From: Pseudoduganella aquatica
GTDB lineage: Bacteria; Pseudomonadota; Gammaproteobacteria; Burkholderiales; Burkholderiaceae_D
DNA: 64,000 nt
Direction of reading: 5' to 3'
Assembly: GCF_009857595.1 (NCBI RefSeq)
Contig: NZ_WWCU01000001.1
Coordinates: forward strand, 352,495 to 416,494
The notes under the pieces are model-generated. The model made no database searches. It saw nothing but the letters and a program-made list of their open reading frames with translations, and was not told where the DNA came from. Position numbers and translations under genes: made by a program. The stretch's first letter is position 1; every line of letters begins with the position of its first letter. Below are positions 8,277 through 19,120 of the stretch, in pieces.

Positions 8277-8876
8277 ATGTCGAAGGTACTTGTTCTGTAT
8301 TACTCGTCGTACGGCCACATTGAATCGATGGCGGAAGCCATGGCGGATGGCGCGCGCGCGGAAGGCGCCACGGTGGACATCAAACGCGTGCCGGAAACCG
8401 TGCCGGAGGAAGTGGCCACCAAGTCGCATTTCAAGCTGCAGCAAGGGGCACCGGTGGCGACCGTGGCCGAGCTGGCCAACTATGACGCCATTATCGTCGG
8501 CGCACCGACGCGCTTCGGCCGCATGCCGTCGCAGATGGCGGCCTTCCTGGACCAGGCCGGCGGCCTGTGGATGAGCGGCGCGCTGAACGGCAAGGTGGGC
8601 GGCGCCTTCACGTCCACCGCCACGCAGCACGGCGGGCAGGAGGTGACGCTGTTTTCCATCATCACCAACCTGATGCACTTCGGGATGACGATCGTGGGGC
8701 TGCCCTACAGCTATCAGGCGCAGATGACGCTCGATGAGATCGTGGGCGGCAGCCCGTATGGGGCCACCACCATTGCCGGCGGCCAGGGGCAGCGGCAGCC
8801 GAGCCAGCTGGAGCTGGACGGCGCGCGCTTTCAGGGTGGATTGATTGCGAAGACGGCTAATAAGTTGTTTGGCTGA
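8277..8876 (+). CDS. wrbA: NAD(P)H:quinone oxidoreductase WrbA
   Basis: A 199-residue flavodoxin-like protein. It starts [20 protein letters not shown], the FMN phosphate-binding loop of WrbA. '[19 protein letters not shown]', '[23 protein letters not shown]' and '[12 protein letters not shown]' are near-diagnostic for the family. It reduces quinones by two electrons with FMN and is linked to oxidative stress protection. It has the normal length. The start follows TTGGAG nine bases upstream. The truncated doxX and the pirin gene converge on it. Confidence 0.93.
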   Translation: MSKVLVLYYSSYGHIESMAEAMADGARAEGATVDIKRVPETVPEEVATKSHFKLQQGAPVATVAELANYDAIIVGAPTRFGRMPSQMAAFLDQAGGLWMSGALNGKVGGAFTSTATQHGGQEVTLFSIITNLMHFGMTIVGLPYSYQAQMTLDEIVGGSPYGATTIAGGQGQRQPSQLELDGARFQGGLIAKTANKLFG

Positions 8877-8885
8877 GCGGACTAT

Positions 8886-8911
8886 GGCGGGTTACGCTTC
8901 GCTAACCCGCC
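8886..8911. repeat. GGCGGGTTA / TAACCCGCC palindromic intergenic element, copy 1
   Basis: GGCGGGTTA (8886-8894) and TAACCCGCC (8903-8911) form a 9-bp stem with an 8-base loop. The same arms occur at 45571-45600. Copy 1 lies between wrbA and the end of the truncated doxX frame and extends into that frame, so its insertion or a deletion at it may have removed the rest of doxX. Confidence 0.7.
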
Positions 8912-9077
8912 CTACGCGCCCTGCCTGCCCTGCGCCGGCCAACGGCAGGCCCATGGCCTGGATGTAGCCTATGGCGGCGGCGGGCGCCATCAGCTTGCCG
9001 ATGCCGCTCATGACGAAAATGGCAGCCAGCAGGATGCGGCCGATGACAGGCACAGCTGAAGTGTTATTGGTGTTCAT
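8892..9077 (-). pseudogene. truncated DoxX family membrane protein
   Basis: The frame starts with MNTNNTSAVPVIGRILLAA and 'FVMSGIGKLMAP', the first transmembrane segment and conserved motif of DoxX-family proteins, which are usually about 130-150 residues. Here the frame ends after 61 residues; homology appears to stop near 'YIQAMGLPLAG', and the remaining residues (AGRVGRVSEA) come from the palindromic repeat. Three of the four expected membrane helices are therefore missing. It follows pirin in the same direction with a 20-base gap and has a ribosome-binding site, so it was probably an operon partner of pirin. Confidence 0.75.
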
Positions 9078-9097
9078 GGCGATTCCTTTCAAAAAAA

Positions 9098-9952
9098 TCA
9101 GAGTAATTCTGCGGTGTGCAACTGGTTGCCGATACGGCTGATTTCGTTCTCGCCCTGGACCAGGGCCGCTGCGCTGGTGTGCACCGAGTACATGCCCGTC
9201 ACCAGCGGATAGGGATGCTTCGCTGCCGAGCCGAGCACGAATTCGGTGTCGCCGCGCGCCGTGAACTGCAGCGCGCCGCCGCCTTCGTCGAATACCGCCA
9301 CTTCGCTTTCCAGCAGCGCGTCGTCCACGGCCAGCGTGCCGCTGCCCACCGCCGCCCAAGCCACGTCATGCCCTTCCGGCGGGGTGTAGGTCCACTGTTC
9401 GCCGCCGCGCAGTTTCACGTGCAGATAGCTGATAGGCGCGCGCGGCTGGATCAGGCTGGCAACGCCTTCATAGTTGCCGATAATCACGCGCGCCGGTCCG
9501 CTGGACTGCACTTGTTCCGGCGCCAGATACTGGCTGTGCGCCGGGCCGTTTTCGTCCTGCTCGGGCAGGGCCAGCCACAGCTGGAAACCGGCCACGCCGG
9601 CGTCGCCGTGCGGGCCGCCGCCGTGCCATACGCCGCCGCCGGCGTTCATGAATTCCACGCCGCCCGCGCTGAGCACGCCTTGCTGGCCAGTGGTTTCGCG
9701 GTATGTGACCGCGCCCTCCATCACCACGGTGACGGTGGCGATGCCCGAGTGCGGGTGCATGCCCATGCCTTTCATGCCGTTGCTGGCGCCCATGCGGAAC
9801 AGGTCCAGGAACACGAAGGGTTTGATCAGTTCGCCCAGGTCGCCGGGGCTGACGAGGCGGGTGATGCCGCGATGGCCGCGCCCTTGGGTGCGTGCCACGA
9901 TGCCGCGTCCGGTGGCCGGGGCCAGTTGAGCGGGCTGGATAGCCTGGTTCAT
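9098..9952 (-). CDS. pirin family protein
   Basis: A 284-residue bicupin. The N-terminal cupin has the metal-binding signature HPHSGIATVT and the 'GGGVWHGGGPHGD' segment; 'QLWLALPEQDEN' is a typical pirin motif. Pirins bind Fe(II) and some act as quercetin dioxygenases or transcription cofactors. The start MNQAIQ (9952) has GGAAA upstream. The gene is divergent from a LysR regulator, a common arrangement in which the regulator controls the pirin gene; the truncated doxX follows it. In typical pirins the loop 'VEFMNAGGGVWH' reads M-T-A-G-G-G-I-x-H, so the ligand set appears intact. Confidence 0.9.
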   Translation of the reverse strand: MNQAIQPAQLAPATGRGIVARTQGRGHRGITRLVSPGDLGELIKPFVFLDLFRMGASNGMKGMGMHPHSGIATVTVVMEGAVTYRETTGQQGVLSAGGVEFMNAGGGVWHGGGPHGDAGVAGFQLWLALPEQDENGPAHSQYLAPEQVQSSGPARVIIGNYEGVASLIQPRAPISYLHVKLRGGEQWTYTPPEGHDVAWAAVGSGTLAVDDALLESEVAVFDEGGGALQFTARGDTEFVLGSAAKHPYPLVTGMYSVHTSAAALVQGENEISRIGNQLHTAELL

Positions 9953-10058
9953 CTGCGTTTCCTTTCGGTGTGTGTTCGGTATGGATGCCATGTTAGGCCG
10001 CCATGAGCCATCGCGGAAGCCTATATAATTCGATGGATGCTATCTGTGGAGTAGATGG

Positions 10059-10997
10059 ATGCTTGACGCCATGTCGCTGGACCAGCTGCGCACCTTTATC
10101 GCCGCAGCGGACGAGGGGAGTTTTTCGGCCGCCGGGCGCAAGCTGCGCCGCGCGCAGTCGGTGGTCAGCACCACCCTGGCCAAGCTGGAGCTGCAGGTGG
10201 GGTTCGCGCTGTTCGACCGCAGCGGCCGCTATCCCAGGCTGACCGAGCAGGGCAGTGCGCTGCTGGAGCAGGCGCGCTCTGCCGTGCTGGGCATGGACGC
10301 GTTCAAGGCCAAGGCGCGCACCCTGGCCGAGGGGCTGGAACCGGAGTTGGCGGTGGCGGTGGACGTGATGTATCCCATCGCCACGCTGACAGCGGCGGTG
10401 CAGGCTTTCCACCGGCAATTTCCCGGCACGCCGCTGCGCTTGTTCGTGGAGGCCCTGGGCGCAGTGGTGCAGCCGCTGTTGTCGGGGCAGTGCCGCATTG
10501 CCGTGATCGGCTCCTTGCCGGAAGTGCCGCCCGGCTGCGCGTCCCAATACCTGCTCAGCGTGCCTGCCGTGACGGTGGCGGCGCCGGAGCATCCGCTGGC
10601 GGCCATCGATGGCATGGTGCTGCGCTCAAGCGCCGCCGAACACGTCCAGCTGGTGCTGACGGACCGCTCCCCGCTGACCGAGGGCCGCAACTTCGGCGTG
10701 CTGGCGGCGCAAGCCTGGCGCCTGGCGGACATGGGCGCCAAGCATGCTTTCCTGAAAGCCGGCCTGGGCTGGGGCCATATGCCGCTGCACATGGTGCAGG
10801 ACGACCTGGATGCCGGGCGGCTGGTGCGCCTGGACCTGGAGGGCATTACCGGGCTGGGCGCGGGTTTTTCCATGCACGCCATCCACCTGCGCGACCACCC
10901 GCCGGGGCCGGCCGGGCGCTGGTTTGTCGAACGCCTCAAGCACGGCGCGGCGGGGCAGGGCCAGCGCGGCGGCAGCGCCGGTATGTGGGGATCGTAG
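10059..10997 (+). CDS. LysR family transcriptional regulator
   Basis: A 312-residue LysR-type regulator. The winged-helix domain is residues 1-65 ('LDQLRTFIAAADEGSFSAAG', then 'RRAQSVVSTTLAKLE', then 'LFDRSGRYPRLTEQG'), followed by the linker helix and a periplasmic-binding-protein-like effector domain. It is divergent from the pirin gene with a 106-base gap, so it probably controls pirin (and formerly doxX) and itself. ATG 10059 was chosen; a second in-frame ATG at 10071 (MSLDQLR) is equally plausible because many LysR proteins start just before this segment. The effector is unknown. Confidence 0.85.
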   Translation: MLDAMSLDQLRTFIAAADEGSFSAAGRKLRRAQSVVSTTLAKLELQVGFALFDRSGRYPRLTEQGSALLEQARSAVLGMDAFKAKARTLAEGLEPELAVAVDVMYPIATLTAAVQAFHRQFPGTPLRLFVEALGAVVQPLLSGQCRIAVIGSLPEVPPGCASQYLLSVPAVTVAAPEHPLAAIDGMVLRSSAAEHVQLVLTDRSPLTEGRNFGVLAAQAWRLADMGAKHAFLKAGLGWGHMPLHMVQDDLDAGRLVRLDLEGITGLGAGFSMHAIHLRDHPPGPAGRWFVERLKHGAAGQGQRGGSAGMWGS

Positions 10998-11041
10998 CGT
11001 GCAGTGCACCATGGATTGCGGGTGACGTTGTATAGACCACC

Positions 11042-11050
11042 TGCTATGAT
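11042..11050 (+). promoter_or_regulatory. extended -10 promoter for the M3 peptidase gene
   Basis: TGCTATGAT at 11042-11050 is a perfect TGn extended -10 layout with TATGAT as the hexamer. It lies 28 bases upstream of the start at 11078. No -35 match at the usual distance is obvious, as expected of extended -10 promoters. Confidence 0.45.
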
Positions 11051-11077
11051 CGTTGGCTTCCGTCCCTGGTCCACTTC

Positions 11078-13240
11078 ATGAAAGATGCTATGTCCCGTCC
11101 CCAGATGCTCGTACTCGCAGCCAGCCTCGGCCTGGCGCTGACCCCGTTCGCCTACGCCGCCGAAGCGGCCGCTGCTCCGGCCGCCGCCGTGGCCCAGGCC
11201 GGCAATCCTTTCTTCAAGCTCAGCCCGCTGCCCTTCCACTATCCGCAGTTCGACTTGATCAAGGACGAGCATTTCGCGCCGGCGTACGCTGAAGGCATGG
11301 CGCAGCAGCTGAAGGAAATCGAGGCCATCGCGAACAACGCCAAGCCCGCCACCTTCGACAATACCGTTGTGGCCATGGAGCGCTCCGGCCAGCTGCTGAC
11401 GCGCGTGTCCACCACCTTCAGCAATCTGCAGGGCGCCAACACCAATGCCCAGCTGGACGCGATCGACACCGAGATGTCGCCCAAGCTGGCCGCGCACAAC
11501 GACGCCATCTACCTGAATCCCAAGCTGTACGCGCGCGTGAAATCGTTGTACGAGCGGCGCGCCAAGCTGGGCTTGGACGCCGAATCCAAGCACCTGCTGG
11601 AACGCTACCACACCGATTTCGTGCGCGCCGGCGCCAGGCTGTCCGCCGCCGACAAGGAAAAACTGAAAGTGCTGAACGGCGAGCTGGCCACGCTGCAGAC
11701 CGCCTTCCAGCAAAACGTGCTGAAGGAAATCAACGCCAGCGCGCTGGTGGTGGACAGCCGCGCCGAGCTGGCCGGCATGTCCGAAGCCGCCATCGACGCG
11801 GCCGCCGCCGCCGCCAAGGCGCGCAGCCTGGACGGCAAGTTCGCCGTCGCGCTGACCAACACCACCGGCCAGGCGGCGCTGTCCGTGCTGACCAACCCGG
11901 CCACCCGCAAGCGCATGATGGACTTGTCGCTGGCGCGCGGCAGCCACGGCGGCGACTTCGACAACCGCGCCAATGTGCTGAAGATCGCCAGGCTGCGCGC
12001 CGACAAGGCCGCGCTGCTGGGCTACCCGAACTACGCGGCCTATTCGCTGGAAGACCAGACCGCCAAGTCCACCAGCGCCGTCAACACCCTGCTGGCCGAG
12101 CTGGCCAAGCCGGCCGTGAGCAATGCGCGCAAGGAAGCGGCCGACCTGCAGGCGGTGGCCGACGCGGAAAAAGCCGGCCTGCAGATCGGCGCCGCCGACT
12201 GGTCCTACTACACCGACAAGGTGCGCGCCCAGCGCTTCAGCTTTGACGGCAACCAGCTGAAGCCTTATTTCGAACTCAACAATGTGCTGGAGAAGGGCGT
12301 GTTCTTCGCGGCGGGCAAGCTGTACGGTCTGTCGTTCAAGGAGCGCAAGGATCTGCCGGTCTACCATCCGGACGTCAAGGTGTACGATGTGTTCGACGCC
12401 GACGGCAAGCAGCTGGCCATCTTCCTGGCCGACATGTACGCGCGCCCATCGAAGCAGGGCGGCGCCTGGATGAATGAATACGTGTCGCAGTCCGCGCTGA
12501 TGGGCACCAAGTCCGTGGTGGCCAACCACCTGAACATTCCCAAGCCGCCGGTCGGCGAGCCCACCCTGCTGACGGTGGACGAGGTGAAGACCGCCTTCCA
12601 CGAATTCGGCCACGCGCTGCACGGCATGTTCTCCAACGTGAAGTACCCGCGCTTCTCCGGCACCAGCGTGCCGCGCGACTTCGTGGAATACCCGTCGCAG
12701 GTGAACGAGATGTGGATGGTGCAGCCGGAAGTGCTGGCCAACTACGCGCGCCACTACAAGACCGGCGAGGCGATGCCGAAGGAACTGCTGGAAAAAGTGG
12801 CGGCATCGAAGAAATTCAACCAGGGCTTCGCCACCACCGAGTACCTGGCCTCGTCGCTGGTGGACCAGCGCTGGCACCAGCTGACCGCCGCGCAGATGCC
12901 GGCCGACGTGCTGGCCTTCGAAGCGGCCGCGCTGAAGGACGCCGGCGTCGCCTACGCGCCGGTGCCGCCGCGCTACCGCACCACCTATTTCTCGCACACC
13001 TTCTCGGGCGGCTACGCGGCCGGCTACTATGCCTATCTGTGGAGCGAAAAGCTGGACGCGGACACGGTGGAATGGTTCAAGGAAAACGGCGGCCTGCAGC
13101 GCAAGAACGGCGACTGGTTCCGCAAGACCCTGCTGTCGCGCGGCGGCACGGCGGACGCGCTGGAACTGTTCCGCAACTTCCGCGGCCGCGACGCCAGGAT
13201 AGAGCCGCTGCTGGAGCGCCGTGGCCTGAGCGGAAAGTAA
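11078..13240 (+). CDS. exported M3 family zinc metallopeptidase (Dcp / oligopeptidase-like)
   Basis: A 720-residue peptidase with a signal peptide ending near 'TPFAYAAEAA', so it is probably periplasmic. The HExxH zinc motif is HEFGH at residues 508-512, followed by 'ALHGMFSNVKYPRFSGTSVPRDFVEYPSQ', where the glutamate of FVEYPSQ is the third zinc ligand. This matches the M3A family (peptidyl-dipeptidase Dcp, oligopeptidase A), which trims short peptides. Start choice is between 11078 and 11090; neither has a strong ribosome-binding site. A hairpin at 13277-13303 follows it. Confidence 0.9.
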   Translation: MKDAMSRPQMLVLAASLGLALTPFAYAAEAAAAPAAAVAQAGNPFFKLSPLPFHYPQFDLIKDEHFAPAYAEGMAQQLKEIEAIANNAKPATFDNTVVAMERSGQLLTRVSTTFSNLQGANTNAQLDAIDTEMSPKLAAHNDAIYLNPKLYARVKSLYERRAKLGLDAESKHLLERYHTDFVRAGARLSAADKEKLKVLNGELATLQTAFQQNVLKEINASALVVDSRAELAGMSEAAIDAAAAAAKARSLDGKFAVALTNTTGQAALSVLTNPATRKRMMDLSLARGSHGGDFDNRANVLKIARLRADKAALLGYPNYAAYSLEDQTAKSTSAVNTLLAELAKPAVSNARKEAADLQAVADAEKAGLQIGAADWSYYTDKVRAQRFSFDGNQLKPYFELNNVLEKGVFFAAGKLYGLSFKERKDLPVYHPDVKVYDVFDADGKQLAIFLADMYARPSKQGGAWMNEYVSQSALMGTKSVVANHLNIPKPPVGEPTLLTVDEVKTAFHEFGHALHGMFSNVKYPRFSGTSVPRDFVEYPSQVNEMWMVQPEVLANYARHYKTGEAMPKELLEKVAASKKFNQGFATTEYLASSLVDQRWHQLTAAQMPADVLAFEAAALKDAGVAYAPVPPRYRTTYFSHTFSGGYAAGYYAYLWSEKLDADTVEWFKENGGLQRKNGDWFRKTLLSRGGTADALELFRNFRGRDARIEPLLERRGLSGK

Positions 13241-13276
13241 CAATTTAGCAACGTCGAAGCAGGAAGCAAGTCCCCG

Positions 13277-13303
13277 CCCTGCGCAGCGCCGTGCTGCGCA
13301 GGG
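13277..13303 (+). terminator. hairpin after the M3 peptidase gene
   Basis: CCCTGCGCAGC (13277-13287) and GCTGCGCAGGG (13293-13303) form a perfect 11-bp stem with a 5-base loop. Only TT follows, so it is a weak intrinsic terminator or an RNA-end-protecting hairpin. Confidence 0.5.
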
Positions 13304-13336
13304 TTATCATGTCGCTGTGAGCATTACTCGGAGAGC

Positions 13337-13957
13337 ATGATGAAGCAATTGCTGGATAAGCTGGCGCAAGCCATGAATCAACTGGACAGCCTGGGCCAGG
13401 AGGAATTCGTCGCCCTGGTGGGCGAGGCGCTGGAGGACTACCCGGACCTGGGCTGGGAGCTGGGGCCGGACCCGGTCGACGGCAAGCTGCTGCGCCTGAG
13501 CCTGGCGGTGCGCAATGCGCCCGAGTTCCGCGAGCGGGCCGCCGCGTCCGGCGCCCTGCCGGTGCGGGGCGAGGGCTGGCTGATCGACATCGGCGTGCCG
13601 CCGCGCAATGCCCCCATCTACCTCGAAGCGCAGGCCGGCGACGAGGTGCTGGCCATAGACGGCGAACTGCTGGGCTGGCAGCTGCGCGCCATCGACGGCA
13701 TGGCCGACCTGGTGGTGGGCGTGCCGCCCGGCCCGCTGCGCCAGCTGGGCCAGGCCGAGCTGGAGGAACTGGCCGAGATCTTCGCCATGGGCGAGCTGGG
13801 CGAACTCAATATGATGGATCACGTCAATTCGGTCAGCGTCGAGCAGATCGACGGCCTGTCGCGCGACTGGCCTTCGCTGGGCACGCTGCGCGCCGCCTTT
13901 GCCGACGCCTTTCCATCCTGCGCCCATGCCGAATGGCTGCGTGGATCCAGGTCATAG
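13337..13957 (+). CDS. hypothetical protein, 206 residues
   Basis: I do not recognise a family. The protein is acidic, with an N-terminal helix (MMKQLLDKLAQAMNQLDSLG), a middle rich in short strands ('GWLIDIGVPPRNAPIYLEA') and a repeated 'MGELGELNMMDHVN' segment. There is no signal peptide and no clear membrane helix. The start is supported by GGAGAG six bases upstream. It sits between the M3 peptidase and a DUF4404 gene on the same strand. Codon use matches the neighbours, and the length and ribosome-binding site make it a credible real gene. Confidence 0.7.
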   Translation: MMKQLLDKLAQAMNQLDSLGQEEFVALVGEALEDYPDLGWELGPDPVDGKLLRLSLAVRNAPEFRERAAASGALPVRGEGWLIDIGVPPRNAPIYLEAQAGDEVLAIDGELLGWQLRAIDGMADLVVGVPPGPLRQLGQAELEELAEIFAMGELGELNMMDHVNSVSVEQIDGLSRDWPSLGTLRAAFADAFPSCAHAEWLRGSRS

Positions 13958-14014
13958 CTGGCCGGGTCAATTGGGTGTATAAATCCACTAGGACGACAAC
14001 TTAAGGGACGGACC

Positions 14015-14311
14015 ATGGACAGCAATCTGAAGGCATCGTTGAAGACTGTGCACGCCGAACTGGCCAGCGCGCCGGGGCCGGTGGACGAGGAGCTGCTGGA
14101 TTTGCTGACGCAGCTCGACGGCGATATCAAGCAATTGCTGGAGCGCCGCGTGGCGCAGCAGGATGCTGGCCTGGCCGGTGCGGACGCCACCACCACCTAC
14201 GGCCTGGCCGAGCGCACCCAGGAAATTTCCGCCAAATTCGCCGTCAAGCATCCCACGCTGGAGCCGGCGCTGCGCGAACTGGGGCGCATCCTGGGCAATA
14301 TGGGCATATAA
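14015..14311 (+). CDS. DUF4404 family protein
   Basis: A 98-residue, mostly helical, acidic protein. The pattern of an N-terminal 'LKASLKTVHAELAS' helix, a central 'LLDLLTQLDGDIKQLL' helix and a C-terminal 'HPTLEPALRELGRILGNMGI' matches DUF4404, a family of small gammaproteobacterial and betaproteobacterial proteins of unknown function. ATG 14015 is preceded by AAGGGACGG. A strong hairpin follows at once, shared with the convergent gene. Confidence 0.82.
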   Translation: MDSNLKASLKTVHAELASAPGPVDEELLDLLTQLDGDIKQLLERRVAQQDAGLAGADATTTYGLAERTQEISAKFAVKHPTLEPALRELGRILGNMGI

Positions 14312-14342
14312 AAAGCGGACGGCGCCGTAGCGCCGCCCGCTG
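14308..14342 (-). terminator. intrinsic terminator for the DUF1269-like gene
   Basis: Read on the minus strand, AGCGGGCGGCGC, a short CTAC-type loop and GCGCCGTCCGCT form a stem that is followed by TTTTTA (plus-strand 14309-14315). On the plus strand the hairpin lacks a T-tract, so its main role is for the minus-strand gene. Confidence 0.65.
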
Positions 14343-14406
14343 CCTTGCCACTGAGAGGTACCCGGGGCCGCCGGCCTTGCTGGGACCGGCTCCCGGGCAG
14401 CCAGCG

Positions 14407-14919
14407 TTACGGAAACGCCAGCATGGGCGGTTCAATACCGCCAAAGCTGATTTCGGGATGCCGCTTGGCGATCATCTCCTCCACTTCGAGCACGCGCCGG
14501 GGCGGCACGTCCACGATCATCAATACCTGCCCGCGCTCGATGGCGGGCGCGAACTGTTCCAGTTTCTTGTTCGGCACGGCCGCCGCGTTCATGCCGGAGG
14601 CCCAGCCGCCGAATATGGCGCCGCCCAGCGCCACCAGCAGGATGGCGGCGGTGCGCAGGGTGATGCCGTCGGGAGGGAACACGGTCAGGAACACCGCCGC
14701 CGCCAGGCCGACAATGCCGCCGATCACCATGCCCAGCTGGGCGCCGTGCACCAGGTCCGTGCGCTGCAGGAAGCTGCAATCGGGCATGTCGTCCGGCAGC
14801 GTGCCCTCCTTGGCCATGAACTTCATGTGGCGTTCTTCGATACGGGCCAGCAGCATTTCATCGAGCATGGCGCGGGCGCTGGGGATGTCCGGTAGCACAA
14901 AATAGAGGCGGCGTCGCAT
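14407..14919 (-). CDS. DUF1269-like membrane protein
   Basis: A 170-residue protein with an N-terminal soluble part (MRRRLYFVLPDIPSARAML), two adjacent hydrophobic segments in the middle ('GAQLGMVIGGIVGLAAAVFL' and 'ILLVALGGAIFGGWASGMN') and a C-terminal soluble part that echoes the N-terminus ('RGQVLMIVDVPPRRVLEVEE'). This architecture matches DUF1269 and related general-stress-like membrane proteins, where glycine-rich helices form a short hairpin. Function is unknown. The start is preceded by AGGAGATCACC. Confidence 0.75.
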   Translation of the reverse strand: MRRRLYFVLPDIPSARAMLDEMLLARIEERHMKFMAKEGTLPDDMPDCSFLQRTDLVHGAQLGMVIGGIVGLAAAVFLTVFPPDGITLRTAAILLVALGGAIFGGWASGMNAAAVPNKKLEQFAPAIERGQVLMIVDVPPRRVLEVEEMIAKRHPEISFGGIEPPMLAFP

Positions 14920-15094
14920 GGTGATCTCCTAGGTGTGTTCTTCTCGTTATAGCAAAATTGACAGCAAAGGCAATGCATTGCCCTTAATTTTTTGTCTGGG
15001 TGTCACGCTTGCCCATGATTCACAAGTTATTGAAAATTAAAAGAATTTCCAATTGATTGTGCCTATCGCTTGAGCAGGCGGGGCGCATTTCCGG

Positions 15095-15100
15095 TACAAT
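15095..15100 (+). promoter_or_regulatory. -10 element positioned for a leaderless ygiQ transcript
   Basis: TACAAT at 15095-15100 ends nine bases before the ygiQ ATG at 15110. A transcript starting about seven bases after the hexamer would begin at or within two or three bases of the start codon. No Shine-Dalgarno sequence is visible between them (CCTGTCCCT). Confidence 0.45.
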
Positions 15101-15109
15101 CCTGTCCCT

Positions 15110-17476
<2,367 letters not shown>

Positions 17477-17490
17477 GCCAGCCTCCTCCA

Positions 17491-17525
17491 ACAACACCGC
17501 CCCTGCCAGGGGCGGTGTTGTTTTA
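17491..17525 (+). terminator. intrinsic terminator after ygiQ
   Basis: AACACCGCCCC, a TGCC loop, and GGGGCGGTGTT form a stem of about 11 bp that is followed by GTTTTAT. Confidence 0.85.
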
Positions 17526-17647
17526 TCCCCTCATTTTCCCCAATAGCATGGATAATTCTGCCCAGCTCCCCTGATCGCGGCGCGCGGGATGCGGCTACAC
17601 TGGCGGCAGACTCGCGCCCCTGCATTCGCGACACTGACTGGAAGAAA

Positions 17648-19081
17648 ATGAAAAACACCCTCAGCTTGAAAAAACTGGTCCTGGCGCCCGTGCTGGCGCT
17701 GCTGGCCGCCTGCGGCGGCGGCGGTGGCGGCAGCACCACCCCGACCACGCCCACCACGCCCACTACCCCGACGCTGGTGTCGCTCGCGGTCACGCCGGCC
17801 ACCGCCACGCTGGCGATAGGCGCAACCCAGCAAATGGTCGCCACCGGCACCTATTCGGACGGCAAGAGCGCCGCCGTGGCCACCGGCGTCACCTGGACCG
17901 TCAAAGGCCCGGCGCTGAGCGTGGTGGCGGGCAGCGGCCTGGTCACCGCCAAGGAAGTCGGCACCGACACCGTGACCGCCACCGTCGGCACGGTCACCGG
18001 CAGCGTCAATGTGACGGTGAAGGGCCAGTGGGCCGCGGCCGTCGCTGGCGGCAAGCACAATGTGGTGCGCCACCAGGACGGGAATCTGTACGCCTGGGGC
18101 GCCAATCTGCAAGGCCAGCTGGGCGACAACACCACCATAGGCCGCAGCAAGCCGGCGCTGGTTGCGGGCGCCAATACCACCTGGAAGCAGATCGCGGCGG
18201 GTGAGTTCCACACGCTGGCGCTGCGCGCCGACGGCTCGCTGTGGGCCTGGGGCTTCAACCAGAACGGCCAGCTGGGCGACGGCACCTCGGTGGACAAGCT
18301 GGTGCCGACCAAGATCGGCACCGGCAAGTGGCTCTACGTGGCGGCCGGCAAGGCGCACAGCCTGGGCATCGACGACAAGGGCGCGCTGTGGGCCTGGGGC
18401 CGCAACTTCAACGGCCAGCTGGGCGACGGCACCGTGCTGCCGCGCCTGGCGCCGGTGAAGATCGGCACCGACACCTGGACCGCTGTGGCGGCCGGCGACA
18501 TCCATTCCCTGGGCCGCCGCAGCGACGGCTCGCTGATGGCCTGGGGCGGCAATACCACCGGCCAGCTCGGCAACGGCTCGGCCAGCGCCACCGCCGTCAC
18601 CGCGCCGGTGAAGATCGGCACGCAAAGCTGGGCCAGCGTCTCGGCCGGCGGCGGCCATTCGGCAGCGATCCGCACCGACGGCACCCTGTGGACCTGGGGC
18701 GACAACGCCGCCGGCCAGCTGGGCCTGAGCACCACCACCAATTCCTCCGTGCCGGTGCAGGTGCTGCTGGCGGGCACGGCCAACAACTGGTCCGTGGTGT
18801 CGGCCGGCCTGAAGCACACGGTGGCCATCCGCACCGACGGCACCTTGTGGGCCTGGGGGGCCAACGGCAACGGCCAGGTTGGCAACAACACCCTGGTGGA
18901 CCAGACCGCGCCGGTGCAGATCGGCACGTCCAACGGCTGGACCTCGGCCTCGGCCGGCACCGCCCACAGCATGGGCATGCTGCTCGACAATACCCTGTGG
19001 ACCTGGGGCCTGAACGCCGACGGCCAGCTGGGCAACGGCCAGAACACCGACCAGCCCGTCCCCGTGCTGGTGGTGCAGTAG
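17648..19081 (+). CDS. lipoprotein with Big2-like domain and seven RCC1 repeats
   Basis: A 477-residue protein with a lipoprotein signal peptide (lipobox LLAAC, cysteine near residue 22), a glycine-rich spacer and a proline/threonine linker, then a bacterial Ig-like (Big2) domain at about residues 42-125 ('VSLAVTPATATLAIGATQQ'), then an RCC1-type beta-propeller. Seven copies of the pattern [AT]WGxNxxGQ[LV]G are visible (for example WGANLQGQLG and WGFNQNGQLG), so a complete seven-bladed propeller is likely. It is probably an outer-membrane or surface-anchored interaction protein. It is 40 bases upstream of a sensor diguanylate cyclase/phosphodiesterase, possibly co-transcribed. Confidence 0.88.
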   Translation: MKNTLSLKKLVLAPVLALLAACGGGGGGSTTPTTPTTPTTPTLVSLAVTPATATLAIGATQQMVATGTYSDGKSAAVATGVTWTVKGPALSVVAGSGLVTAKEVGTDTVTATVGTVTGSVNVTVKGQWAAAVAGGKHNVVRHQDGNLYAWGANLQGQLGDNTTIGRSKPALVAGANTTWKQIAAGEFHTLALRADGSLWAWGFNQNGQLGDGTSVDKLVPTKIGTGKWLYVAAGKAHSLGIDDKGALWAWGRNFNGQLGDGTVLPRLAPVKIGTDTWTAVAAGDIHSLGRRSDGSLMAWGGNTTGQLGNGSASATAVTAPVKIGTQSWASVSAGGGHSAAIRTDGTLWTWGDNAAGQLGLSTTTNSSVPVQVLLAGTANNWSVVSAGLKHTVAIRTDGTLWAWGANGNGQVGNNTLVDQTAPVQIGTSNGWTSASAGTAHSMGMLLDNTLWTWGLNADGQLGNGQNTDQPVPVLVVQ

Positions 19082-19120
19082 GGACCGCAGCCACCGTCCC
19101 CGCGCTGAACCGGACCCGCC

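Noticed and set aside
10229..13243. A 1,004-residue minus-strand frame opposite the LysR and M3 genes
   Set aside because: Composition is arginine-, histidine-, leucine- and glutamine-biased as in GC-rich antisense frames, and it has no recognisable domain.
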